Translations under genes and position numbers: made by a program
The notes under the pieces: generated by a model
Told to the model about the DNA's origin: nothing
The model's database searches: none
Seen by the model: only the letters and a program-made list of their open reading frames with translations
Assembly (NCBI GenBank): GCA_019638695.1
Contig: JAHBTG010000025.1
Span: 1-35,936, forward strand
Length of the DNA stretch: 35,936 nt
Reading direction: 5' to 3'
DNA from: Bacteroidota bacterium
Lineage (GTDB): Bacteria > Bacteroidota > Bacteroidia > J057 > JAJTIE01
In this document: positions 21,432 to 29,148 of the stretch, one piece after another
How the letters are laid out: every line of letters begins with the position of its first letter
Numbering within the stretch: position 1 is the first letter of the stretch

Positions 21432-23393
21432 ATGGCATCGGAACTCTCTCCCCAAGCGGTACATGCCCTGCATACCCATGATGCGCATGGCGCACATGCG
21501 GATCACGGTCACCACCACCACAAGGAGTCCTTTATCACGAAGTACGTCTTCAGCCAGGACCACAAGATGATTGCCAAGCAATTCCTGATCACGGGCATTG
21601 TCATGGGTTTTATCGGCGGTCTGATGTCCCTGATCTTCCGGCTGCAACTGGCGTATCCGGATACGCCCATGCCTTTCCTGGAGGGTATTGTGGGCAAATG
21701 GGCAAAGGACGGTACGCTGGATCCCAGCTTCTACATGTCGCTGGTTACCCTGCATGGTACTATCATGGTATTCTTTGTGCTGACGGCCGGTCTCAGCGGT
21801 ACTTTCAGTAACCTGTTGATTCCCTATCAGATAGGTGCCCGGGATATGGCTTCGCCGTTCCTCAATATGCTTTCCTACTGGTTCTTCTTCACCTCATCGG
21901 TCATCATGATCGTCTCTATTTTTATAGAGTCTGGTCCTGCCGGTCCGGGTTGGACGGTATATCCTCCGCTCAGCGCCTTGCCGCAATCCATGCCGGGCAG
22001 CGGCCTGGGGATGACGCTGTGGCTGGTGAGCATGACGCTGTTCATTGTCTCCTCGCTGATGGGCGCGCTTAATTATATCTCCACCATATTGAACATGCGC
22101 ACCAAGGGCATGAGCATGACGCGTATGCCGCTCACGGTATGGGCTTTCCTGTTTACTGCTATACTGGGTGTGCTGTCATTCCCCGTGTTGGTTAGCGCCG
22201 TGGTGCTGCTCATCTTCGACCGTAGCCTGGGTACCAGTTTTTACCTGAGCGAAATCGTGCTGCAGGGCGAGGTATTGGCCAATGAAGGCGGCAGCCCCAT
22301 CCTGTTCCAGCACTTGTTCTGGTTCCTGGGTCACCCCGAGGTGTATATCATCATCATGCCGGCGTTTGGCATTTCCTCCGAGATTATTGCCACCAATGCA
22401 CGCAAACCCATCTTTGGCTACCGCGCCATGATCGGTTCTCTTATGGGCATATCCTTCCTGTCTTTCATCGTATGGGGGCACCATATGTTTGTAACGGGAA
22501 TGAACCCCTTCCTGGGTACCGTATTTATCATTGCTACCCTGGTGATTGCGGTGCCGTCGGCGGTCAAGACCTTCAACTACCTGGCCACCCTGTGGCAAGG
22601 GAACATCCGGTTCACACCAGCCATGCTGTTCTCCATAGGCCTGGTATCCCTCTTTATCTCCGGGGGTCTGACGGGCCTGTGGCTGGGTAATGCTCCCCTG
22701 GATGTACCGCTGCATAACACCTATTTTGTGGTGGGCCACTTCCATATTGTGATGGGGTCTGCCGCCATATTCGGCATGTTTGCCGGGGTATACCACTGGT
22801 TCCCCAAGATGTTTGGCAAGCTTATGAATGCGCGCTTGGGTTATCTCCATTTCTGGCTCACGTTTGCGGCTGCCTACATGGTGTTCTTCCCCATGCACTT
22901 TATCGGCCTGGCTGGCGTACCCCGCCGGTATTATGCCTTTACCGAGTTTGACATTGCCAGCAAGTTCATGGACCTGAACGTGTTCATTACCTGGTCTGCC
23001 ATACTGGGTGTGGGTGCACAGTTTATCTTCCTCTATAACTTTGTGGTAAGTGCCATCTGGGGCCGCAAGTCTCCGCAAAATCCCTGGCGGGCCAATTCAT
23101 TGGAATGGACCACGCCTGTGGAGCATATTCACGGCAACTGGCCCGGAGAGATCCCCGCTGTGCACCGCTGGCCGTTTGATTATAGCAAGCCGGGGGCTCC
23201 CCAGGACTTTATCCCGCAACATATCTCTGAGCAGGATCTGAAGGATGGTAAGAACTACTGGGATGAAGGCGGTGGGGATGATCATCCTGTGGTGGCAGCT
23301 CCTTCCGGGGGTGGTGCCTCTGCGCCTGTAATCGAACCAGAGAAAGTATATTACAAGGATGAGACCTCTGAGGCGGACCAAGCCGGTGCCTGA
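21432..23393 (+). CDS. coxA: Cytochrome c oxidase subunit I
   Basis: This is the catalytic, proton-pumping subunit of an A-type heme-copper oxidase, 653 residues with about 12 helices. Heme a ligands fit His108 (LHGT) and His438; heme a3 fits His436 (GHFH). CuB ligands are His301 (HPEVY, with Tyr305 for the Cys/His-Tyr crosslink position), His350 and His351 (WGHHMF). Glu303 marks the D channel and Lys379 (VPSAVK) the K channel, so it is an A1-type enzyme. The N terminus is unusually His-rich (nine His between residues 11 and 30). The C-terminal tail past about residue 610 is disordered-looking. The ctaA ATG begins 2 bases after its stop. Confidence 0.96.
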   Translation: MASELSPQAVHALHTHDAHGAHADHGHHHHKESFITKYVFSQDHKMIAKQFLITGIVMGFIGGLMSLIFRLQLAYPDTPMPFLEGIVGKWAKDGTLDPSFYMSLVTLHGTIMVFFVLTAGLSGTFSNLLIPYQIGARDMASPFLNMLSYWFFFTSSVIMIVSIFIESGPAGPGWTVYPPLSALPQSMPGSGLGMTLWLVSMTLFIVSSLMGALNYISTILNMRTKGMSMTRMPLTVWAFLFTAILGVLSFPVLVSAVVLLIFDRSLGTSFYLSEIVLQGEVLANEGGSPILFQHLFWFLGHPEVYIIIMPAFGISSEIIATNARKPIFGYRAMIGSLMGISFLSFIVWGHHMFVTGMNPFLGTVFIIATLVIAVPSAVKTFNYLATLWQGNIRFTPAMLFSIGLVSLFISGGLTGLWLGNAPLDVPLHNTYFVVGHFHIVMGSAAIFGMFAGVYHWFPKMFGKLMNARLGYLHFWLTFAAAYMVFFPMHFIGLAGVPRRYYAFTEFDIASKFMDLNVFITWSAILGVGAQFIFLYNFVVSAIWGRKSPQNPWRANSLEWTTPVEHIHGNWPGEIPAVHRWPFDYSKPGAPQDFIPQHISEQDLKDGKNYWDEGGGDDHPVVAAPSGGGASAPVIEPEKVYYKDETSEADQAGA

Positions 23394-23395
23394 GA

Positions 23396-24403
23396 ATGAC
23401 CGCTCCTGTATCCGACGCAGCGCAAATTGCCTGGCATCGTTTCCATAAAGCGGGGCTGTGGGCAGTTTGCGCTGTTTTTTTGGTCATCCTGGCAGGTGCG
23501 GTAGTGCGCACTACCGGCAGCGGTATGGGGTGCCCGGACTGGCCCAGGTGTTTTGGTAACTGGGTGCCTCCTACAGATGAAAGCCAGCTTCCGCCGGATT
23601 ATCAAACCCGTTACCGGGTGCAGGGGCAGCCCATTGCGCCCTTTAATGCAGCCAAAACCTGGACGGAGTACCTGAACCGGCTGACAGGTGCGCTGGCCGG
23701 CCTGTTGGTTGCGTGGATGTTCCTGCAGGCATTTCGGCTTCGTCGTTTTGCCCGTGGGCCTTTGCTGCTCTCTGCTGCGGCCCTGATAATGATGGGTTTC
23801 CAGGCATGGCTGGGCAAGAAGGTGGTGGATTCCAATCTTAAAGAGTATATGATTACCATACATATGGTGGTAGCGGTGCTTATCGTCTTTGTACTGCTGC
23901 TGGCCTTGCGGCGCAGTTTCCTGAAGCCGGTGACCCATGTAAAGCCCGTATTGCCTGCCTGGGGATGGATACTGCAGGCGGCTGTAGTGGCGCTGAGCCT
24001 GGTGCAACTGGTGCTGGGTACCCAGGTGCGGGAGCAGATAGATGCGATTGCTCTGGAGATGGCATATGCCGGCCGGGCGCAGTGGATTGGCCGGTTGGAT
24101 ACTCTTTTTTATGTGCATCGCAGCTTCTCGCTGGTTTTGCTGGCCCTGGGGGTATGGGCATTTCTGTTGCTGCGCCGGTTCCCGGGGCAGTTGCGCCGCA
24201 TGGTGTATGTGAAAATGGCACTGCTGTTCACCATGCTGCTAAGTGGCATTATATTGTCTTATTGGCATATCCCCGCAGCCATTCAGCCCGTACATTTACT
24301 GGTTAGTATCATTTTGCTGGCCATGGAGTTTGTTATATTTTTAAACTTGTGGGTGCAAAAACAGCGCACACAATCTGCTTCCATACAAGTTCTGGCCTCG
24401 TGA
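23396..24403 (+). CDS. ctaA: Heme A synthase (COX15/CtaA family)
   Basis: This 335-residue, eight-helix membrane enzyme oxidises the C8 methyl of heme O to make heme A for CoxA. The TTGSGMGCPDWPRCFG segment carries a Cys pair (Cys46, Cys52). Heme-ligand histidines fit His156 (TIHMV), His241 (VHRSF) and His300 (PVHLL). The first expected ligand, His in the ExxHR motif, is Asn94 here (EYLNR), with the catalytic Glu91 kept. This may be a lineage variant. Placement between coxA and ctaB confirms the role. Its TGA overlaps the ctaB GTG (GTGA). Confidence 0.92.
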   Translation: MTAPVSDAAQIAWHRFHKAGLWAVCAVFLVILAGAVVRTTGSGMGCPDWPRCFGNWVPPTDESQLPPDYQTRYRVQGQPIAPFNAAKTWTEYLNRLTGALAGLLVAWMFLQAFRLRRFARGPLLLSAAALIMMGFQAWLGKKVVDSNLKEYMITIHMVVAVLIVFVLLLALRRSFLKPVTHVKPVLPAWGWILQAAVVALSLVQLVLGTQVREQIDAIALEMAYAGRAQWIGRLDTLFYVHRSFSLVLLALGVWAFLLLRRFPGQLRRMVYVKMALLFTMLLSGIILSYWHIPAAIQPVHLLVSIILLAMEFVIFLNLWVQKQRTQSASIQVLAS

Positions 24404-25305
24404 TAGAAGATACCCCTTATACCAAGACCCGCAGTACCTGGCAGCTGGTGGCCCAGAAAATGGCAGATTATCGCCAGCTGGGTAAACTTCGCCTGAGCCT
24501 GGTGGTGGTGCAGAGTGCGGCCATAGCCTTTTTGCTGGGCAGTGATGTGCCACCGCATTGGGCGCATTTTGCCTGGCTGGTCCTGGGGGGGCTACTGATC
24601 ACGCTCTCTGCCAACGCCCTGAATGAGACCCTGGAGGTAGCTTATGATGCCGAGATGCGCCGCACGGCTGGCCGTCCTTTGCCGGGTAGCCGCATGACGC
24701 GCCTGGAGGCTATTGCGTTTGCATCCCTCACCGGGTTGGGAGGGGTACTGATGCTATGGCAGAGTGTGGGCCTCTACAGTGCATTGCTGGGCCTGGGCTC
24801 TCTGTTACTGTATGCGTTTGTGTATACGCCCGCCAAGCGCATGGGCGCTATTGCCGTTTGGGTGGGCGCTGTGCCCGGCGCCCTGCCTGCCCTGATCGGC
24901 TGGGTAGCTGCTACCGGCAGCTTTTCGGCGATGGGCTGGTTGTTGTTTGCCTTGCAGTTCTTCTGGCAGTTGCCTCATTTCTGGAGCATTGCCTGGCTGG
25001 CACATGAAGATTATACCCGTGCAGGTTTTCGGTTATTGCCTGCTAAAGCTCCCGGCAAGTGGGTGGCATTGCAGGTAATCCTCTGGACGCTGCCGCTTAT
25101 TCCGCTCAGCTTGCTGCCGCACCTGATGGGGCTGGCCAACACGACCACTACGGTGTGGCTGTTTCTGTTTGCGGTGGCCTACCTGGCCCAGACGGTGCAA
25201 CTGTGGGTGCAATGTACGCGCCGGGCGGCTTTGCTGCTTATGTTTGGTTCCTTCCTCTATTTGCCCGCTGTGCAGGTAGTGTTTTTGCTCGAAAAATATC
25301 TTTAG
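24400..25305 (+). CDS. ctaB: Protoheme IX farnesyltransferase (heme O synthase)
   Basis: This UbiA-superfamily prenyltransferase adds a farnesyl group to heme B, giving heme O. The first prenyl-diphosphate motif reads N-x3-E-x3-D-x2-M then RRTAGRPLP, with Glu replacing the first Asp. The second region includes YTPAKRMGAIAVWVGAVPGA and LPHFWSIAWLAHEDYTRAG. About nine helices are expected. I chose the GTG at 24400, which overlaps the ctaA stop and gives 301 residues; the frame is also open from a GTG at 24349, inside ctaA, but that extension does not look family-like. Confidence 0.93.
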   Translation: MIEDTPYTKTRSTWQLVAQKMADYRQLGKLRLSLVVVQSAAIAFLLGSDVPPHWAHFAWLVLGGLLITLSANALNETLEVAYDAEMRRTAGRPLPGSRMTRLEAIAFASLTGLGGVLMLWQSVGLYSALLGLGSLLLYAFVYTPAKRMGAIAVWVGAVPGALPALIGWVAATGSFSAMGWLLFALQFFWQLPHFWSIAWLAHEDYTRAGFRLLPAKAPGKWVALQVILWTLPLIPLSLLPHLMGLANTTTTVWLFLFAVAYLAQTVQLWVQCTRRAALLLMFGSFLYLPAVQVVFLLEKYL

Positions 25306-25311
25306 TAGTTT

Positions 25312-25938
25312 ATGAACGCACCCAAGCGCGATATCGCTGTCAGCCTCAGGGCTTTGCACCCGCAAAAGTTCCTGCTATGGGTGTATATCATCAGCACTAC
25401 CATGATTTTTGCCGGTCTCAGCAGTGCAGTGCTGGTGAGTATGGCAGATGCCATTGGCAACGGTAACTGGCGTTTCTTTTCGCTGCCGCATACCTTCTGG
25501 GTATCCACGCTCATTGTTTTGCTGAGCAGTGTGACGCTGCAGTATGGTTACCTGAGCGCCCGGCGCAATGAAATAAGTGCCGTCAAGTGGGCGCTGGTGC
25601 TTACGGCGGTGCTGGGCACAGCTTTCCTGTTTATCCAGTTCCTGGGTTTTCGCAGTTTGTTTGAGATGGGGATTGCGCTGGTGGATAATAACTTTATCAA
25701 TGCCGCAGGCAAGCAGGTCAAAAGCAACAGCGCAGCTTTTCTCTACATCATTGTGGGCATGCACGGCCTGCACTTGTTGGGCGCCCTGGGCGCCGTGCTG
25801 GTAATGGTCTTCCAGGCATTGCGCCTGCGCATAGGCAAAGACAACCTGCTGGGGCTGGAGCTTACCCTGATTTTCTGGCATGCGCTGGGTTTCTTGTGGT
25901 TGTATTTATTCATATTTTTGTCCGTCATCTATTCCTAA
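25312..25938 (+). CDS. Cytochrome c oxidase subunit III family protein (first copy)
   Basis: This 208-residue protein has five helices and the C-terminal subunit III pattern (MHGLHLLGALGAV then FWHALGFLWLYLFIF). It is weaker than the copy that follows: the canonical GFHGxHV and GLYWHFVD motifs are only partly kept, and the acidic lipid-binding residues are reduced. Two tandem subunit III-type genes are usual in Bacteroidota oxidase clusters. It may be a structural subunit that pairs with the second copy. Six bases separate it from ctaB. Confidence 0.87.
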   Translation: MNAPKRDIAVSLRALHPQKFLLWVYIISTTMIFAGLSSAVLVSMADAIGNGNWRFFSLPHTFWVSTLIVLLSSVTLQYGYLSARRNEISAVKWALVLTAVLGTAFLFIQFLGFRSLFEMGIALVDNNFINAAGKQVKSNSAAFLYIIVGMHGLHLLGALGAVLVMVFQALRLRIGKDNLLGLELTLIFWHALGFLWLYLFIFLSVIYS

Positions 25939-25947
25939 TTGTAACCT

Positions 25948-26673
25948 ATGGCTACTCCTGTAATTGCCAGCAGCGCACCGGATGCCGCTCACCAGGCCAC
26001 ACCCACTTTGTGGGGCGGGGCTCGCCGTCCTATGGGTGCCCGCTATGGCAAACTGATGATGTGGTTCTTCCTGTTGTCAGATGCCTTTACCTTCAGCGGG
26101 CTGCTTATTGCCTATGGGGTGTTGCGCATGAGCCATGAATGGTGGCCCAACCCTGAGGTGGTCTTTCAGTCCGTACCTTTTGTGGCAGACTATGGTATGC
26201 CGCTCATCTTTGTGGGGATCATGACCTTTATCCTCATTATGAGCTCTGTGACCATGGTGTTGGCAGTGGATGCCGGCCACAAGCAGAACCAGAAGATGGT
26301 AACCTTCTGGCTGTTCCTCACCATCATAGGCGGCCTCATGTTCCTGGGTTGCCAGGCGCTGGAATGGGAGCACCTGATCCACCAGGGCGCTACTATGAGC
26401 CGCAATCCTTTCGGCCCCAACTATGATCCTGTCAATCATATAGCAGACTTCAGCGCTCCGCAGAACTTTGCGCAGCTGTTCTTTACCATCACCGGTTTCC
26501 ATGGTGGGCACGTCTTCAGTGGGGTGATCCTGCTGATCATCCTGTTTATCAATGTGGTCAACGGTAACTATCAGCGCAGCGGCGACTATGAGATGGTAGA
26601 GAAGATAGGTCTCTACTGGCACTTTGTAGACCTTGTTTGGGTATTCGTGTTCACCTTCTTTTATCTGATCTAA
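25948..26673 (+). CDS. coxC: Cytochrome c oxidase subunit III (second, canonical copy)
   Basis: This 241-residue protein has five helices. The C-terminal part keeps the standard motifs TGFHGGHVFSGV, then E-K-IGLYWHFVDLVWVFVFTFFYL. The GFHGxH and WHFVDxVW elements are the best signatures of subunit III, which stabilises subunit I and helps sustain proton uptake. A stretch at residues 140-165 (EWEHLIHQGATMSRNPFGPN) fits the loop before the last helices. It starts 9 bases after the first copy and ends 3 bases before the subunit IV gene. Confidence 0.94.
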   Translation: MATPVIASSAPDAAHQATPTLWGGARRPMGARYGKLMMWFFLLSDAFTFSGLLIAYGVLRMSHEWWPNPEVVFQSVPFVADYGMPLIFVGIMTFILIMSSVTMVLAVDAGHKQNQKMVTFWLFLTIIGGLMFLGCQALEWEHLIHQGATMSRNPFGPNYDPVNHIADFSAPQNFAQLFFTITGFHGGHVFSGVILLIILFINVVNGNYQRSGDYEMVEKIGLYWHFVDLVWVFVFTFFYLI

Positions 26674-26676
26674 CTC

Positions 26677-27054
26677 ATGGCCGGACATTCTTCTCACCAC
26701 GATCACGGACACGGAACAAAAGTATTTGCCGATGGTCCGCTGGAGCATCATGAAACGCATGGTACTATTTTTCAGCGCATTATCCTGCCGTTCATATGGC
26801 TGCTGCTGATCACAGCCGCTGAGTTCTTCATTGCTCTGGTCATTAAGAACGAGGACAATAAAACCGCAGTGGACATCACCTTCGTTGTGATGACGCTTGT
26901 CAAGGCATTCTTCATTGTCTCGTATTTCATGCACCTGAAGTTTGAGTTCAAAGGCCTGAAATGGTCCATAGTATTCCCCCTGCTGTTTATTGTTTATTTG
27001 CTGGTACTGATGGTGCTGGAAGGCACTTATATGTATAATACACTGGTAGGCTAG
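26677..27054 (+). CDS. Cytochrome c oxidase subunit IV (prokaryotic type)
   Basis: This 125-residue protein has three helices (about residues 32-55, 66-86 and 93-118) and the VKAFFIVSYFMHLKFE segment typical of prokaryotic subunit IV (COX4_pro / CtaF-like). The N-terminal tail is rich in His (nine within about the first 29 residues: HHDHGHG, HHETHG), as in subunit I of this cluster. The subunit is not catalytic and is thought to support assembly and stability. The next gene starts directly after its stop codon. Confidence 0.9.
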   Translation: MAGHSSHHDHGHGTKVFADGPLEHHETHGTIFQRIILPFIWLLLITAAEFFIALVIKNEDNKTAVDITFVVMTLVKAFFIVSYFMHLKFEFKGLKWSIVFPLLFIVYLLVLMVLEGTYMYNTLVG

Positions 27055-27765
27055 GTGGCTACGTCTATGTCTGAGGGTGAGATAAACCGCAAGAAAGGCA
27101 AGATACAGGCACTCCTGGTACTGTCTGTTCTGGTAATGCCTCTCCTCATCTGGGCCGTGGTGCTGGTATTTGGCGAGACCCACTGTAAGCCGTTGATGAT
27201 AGTGAAAACGGTGAATGCCCAGGGAGATAGCCTGCCCCGTCTGCTCCCGGAAGTTAAAGGACTGGTGGACCAAACGGGGAAACCCTTTGCCCCCACCCAG
27301 CTTAAAGGCCGCCATCACCTGGCGGGGTTTATCTTCACTACCTGTCCCATTGCATGCCCTTTGGTAAGCGATGCCATGAGATCAGTCTTTACAGACCAGC
27401 AAGGGTTTAAGGACGTCCTGTTTGTGAGCTATACGGTAGATCCGGCAAATGACAGCCTCCCTGTGATGCGGGACTATGCCCTCACCTATACACAAGATGC
27501 CCGGCTCTGGGCTTTTGTCTCAGGAGATTCTGCTGCCTTGCGTACGCTTATTATGGAGGGTTACCTTCAAAGTGTAAAGGATACGCCGGAATTGCCCGAG
27601 AAGATCACCCACAGCTCTATGCTGGTGCTGGTAGATGCAGACAGTCGTCTTCGTGGTTTTTACAACAGCCAGGAACCGGCGGATATGAAACGTTTGCAGG
27701 AGGAACTTAATGTACTCCGTTGCGAGTATAAACAGGTGAAGAAGCAGAGCATGAAAACCTCCTGA
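27055..27765 (+). CDS. SCO1/SenC family copper chaperone
   Basis: This thioredoxin-fold protein delivers copper to the CuA site of subunit II. One N-terminal helix (about residues 18-40) anchors it to the inner membrane with the domain in the periplasm. The copper motif is TTCPIACPL (Cys97, Cys101) with the distal ligand His186 (ITHSSM), and the conserved YTVDPAND segment is present. The start is either the GTG at 27055, abutting the previous stop, or the ATG at 27067, four codons in. Its TGA overlaps the ATG of the DUF420 gene. Confidence 0.93.
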   Translation: MATSMSEGEINRKKGKIQALLVLSVLVMPLLIWAVVLVFGETHCKPLMIVKTVNAQGDSLPRLLPEVKGLVDQTGKPFAPTQLKGRHHLAGFIFTTCPIACPLVSDAMRSVFTDQQGFKDVLFVSYTVDPANDSLPVMRDYALTYTQDARLWAFVSGDSAALRTLIMEGYLQSVKDTPELPEKITHSSMLVLVDADSRLRGFYNSQEPADMKRLQEELNVLRCEYKQVKKQSMKTS

Positions 27766-28307
27766 TGATGGCCTTCTCCCTTAAATCCAGATATTCCGTT
27801 CCACTCATCATCCTGCTGAGCGTAGCGATCCCACTGGTGGTGGCCGTCCTGATCTTTGTACCTGGTAAGGCTACGCTTTTTGCCGGCCTGGAGAAAGGAT
27901 TCCTTCCACTGGTAAATGCTTGTATCAATAGCATGGTCACCGTGTTGCTGATCACCGGTTTTGTATTGATACGCCAGCGTAAAATAGCCCAGCATAAAAC
28001 AGCCATGCTGTCAGCTTTTGTTTTGAGCAGCCTTTTCCTGGTGAGTTATGTGACCCAGCATACGCAGTTCAGTTCTACGCCTTACCCCAAAGAGAATCCC
28101 TTCTATGGGCTATACCTGTTCATCCTGTTCTCACATATTTTGCTGGCGGTGAGTATTGTTCCCCTGGCGCTCTTCAGTATTTACCGTGGGCTTAATCGCC
28201 AGGATAAACGTCACCGTGCAGTGGCTCGCTGGACCTTGCCTATCTGGCTGTATGTTTCTATCACGGGTATGGTGGTATACCTGATGATCTCTCCTTACTA
28301 TACCTAA
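27765..28307 (+). CDS. DUF420 membrane protein
   Basis: This 180-residue protein has five hydrophobic helices. It carries the family's spaced residues in helices 2-4: LVNACINSMVTVLLITGF, a KTAMLSAFVLSSLFLVSYVTQH helix, and FSHILLAVSIVPLAL. DUF420 proteins (related to CtaM/YozB) are found next to oxidase genes; the Bacillus/Staphylococcus homologue CtaM is needed for heme A-containing oxidase maturation. A role in oxidase assembly is therefore likely here. It overlaps the sco stop (TGATG) and is followed 4 bases later by a small exported protein. Confidence 0.9.
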   Translation: MMAFSLKSRYSVPLIILLSVAIPLVVAVLIFVPGKATLFAGLEKGFLPLVNACINSMVTVLLITGFVLIRQRKIAQHKTAMLSAFVLSSLFLVSYVTQHTQFSSTPYPKENPFYGLYLFILFSHILLAVSIVPLALFSIYRGLNRQDKRHRAVARWTLPIWLYVSITGMVVYLMISPYYT

Positions 28308-28311
28308 GCTT

Positions 28312-28554
28312 ATGAGACGTCATATATTAGCTGTCGTGGGTATTTGCACTCTTTTGCTGTTGGCTGGTCCTGTTGCCGCCCAGTGCCCCATGTGCAAGAG
28401 TAATGTGGAGTCTGCCCAGAAAAACGATGCCAAACGAGTGGGTACCGGGTTGAATACTGGTATTCTTTTTCTGATGGCAACTCCTTATCTGTTGGTACTT
28501 ACGGGCGGTTTTTTGTGGTATCGTCACCGCCGTCGCCTGCGTGCCGGGGTCTGA
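28312..28554 (+). CDS. Small exported CxxC membrane protein, function unknown
   Basis: This 80-residue protein has a signal peptide (MRRHILAVVGICTLLLLAGPVAA), then a mature N terminus beginning QCPMCKSNVESAQKND. Cys25 and Cys28 form a CPMC motif. A transmembrane helix (about residues 49-69) and a basic tail (RHRRRLRAG) follow, so the CxxC segment faces the periplasm. It is tightly linked to the sco and DUF420 genes. The CxxC and location suggest copper or thiol handling during CuA assembly, but this is inferred. I do not know a characterised homologue. Confidence 0.75.
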   Translation: MRRHILAVVGICTLLLLAGPVAAQCPMCKSNVESAQKNDAKRVGTGLNTGILFLMATPYLLVLTGGFLWYRHRRRLRAGV

Positions 28555-28558
28555 CATA

Positions 28559-28566
28559 TATGTTTG
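28559..28566 (+). promoter_or_regulatory. -7 promoter element for the DUF983 gene
   Basis: TATGTTTG matches TAnnTTTG and lies 25 bases before the ATG at 28591. No clear TTG is seen upstream at the right distance. Confidence 0.4.
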
Positions 28567-28590
28567 CTCATTTTTGAATCCTTCTCTGTC

Positions 28591-29028
28591 ATGGCTTCCA
28601 ATCAGTATCCCAGCCTTTTGCAAGGTATCGCAGGTGCTCAGTGCCCTAAATGCCGTCATGAACGCATGTTTAGCCACAAGGCCTATGACCTGCGTAATTT
28701 CCTGCGCATGCCGGAGCGGTGCCCGCATTGCGGGTTCCGCTTTGAAGTGGAGCCGGGCTTCTGGTGGGGGTCTATGTATATTACCTATGCGTTTAATGTG
28801 GCCATCCTGGTTGCCGGCCTTATCTGCTACTTTATGTTTGCCCTGCCGGTGTGGACAGTGGTCCTGGGTATATTCTTTATGGCCCTTATACTCCTGCCTG
28901 TTTTGGTGCGGCTGAGCCGGGTACTCCTCCTCTATTTGTTTGGCCAGGTGGCTTTTGATCCCCGGCGGCATGACAATACTCCTGCCCAGAATGCGCCTTA
29001 TTTTGAAGAGCATCCGAATCCTTCCTGA
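28591..29028 (+). CDS. DUF983 zinc-ribbon membrane protein
   Basis: The ATG at 28591 gives 145 residues; a TTG at 28564 lies in the promoter-like element and is rejected. The N-terminal part has two Cys pairs, CPKC (about residue 18) and CPHC (about residue 44), that should bind one zinc. The PERCPHCGFRFEVEPGFWWGSMYI segment is characteristic of DUF983. Two hydrophobic helices follow (about residues 70-90 and 93-115). The function is unknown. It is 36 bases from the oxidase cluster and may be linked to it, but it could have its own promoter. Confidence 0.87.
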   Translation: MASNQYPSLLQGIAGAQCPKCRHERMFSHKAYDLRNFLRMPERCPHCGFRFEVEPGFWWGSMYITYAFNVAILVAGLICYFMFALPVWTVVLGIFFMALILLPVLVRLSRVLLLYLFGQVAFDPRRHDNTPAQNAPYFEEHPNPS

Positions 29029-29068
29029 GGAGTTATCACACCATTGAGCGTAGTAAAATGACGATTGG

Positions 29069-29105
29069 TTAGGCATATATACCGGGTATCTTCATATTTG
29101 CCTAA
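29069..29105. promoter_or_regulatory. Nested inverted repeats upstream of the metalloprotease gene
   Basis: TTAGGCA (29069-29075) and TGCCTAA (29099-29105) are exact inverted copies. Inside them lies ATACC-G-GGTAT (29079-29089), also perfect. The right arm overlaps CATATTTG (29093-29100), one base from the -7 consensus. The layout fits an operator covering a promoter for the gene at 29149. Confidence 0.4.
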
Positions 29106-29148
29106 ATTGCTCTTTATCCGCTATTTCTCTTTTGTAACCTAAAGCTGA

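Noticed and set aside
25312-26673. Recent duplication or assembly artefact of the subunit III genes
   Set aside because: The two proteins differ strongly in sequence and motif retention. Tandem subunit III-type genes are normal in this phylum.
26077-27318. 413-codon open frame on the minus strand
   Set aside because: It is antisense to the subunit III, subunit IV and sco genes. Its His/Gln-rich composition is that of a reverse reading of membrane-protein codons.
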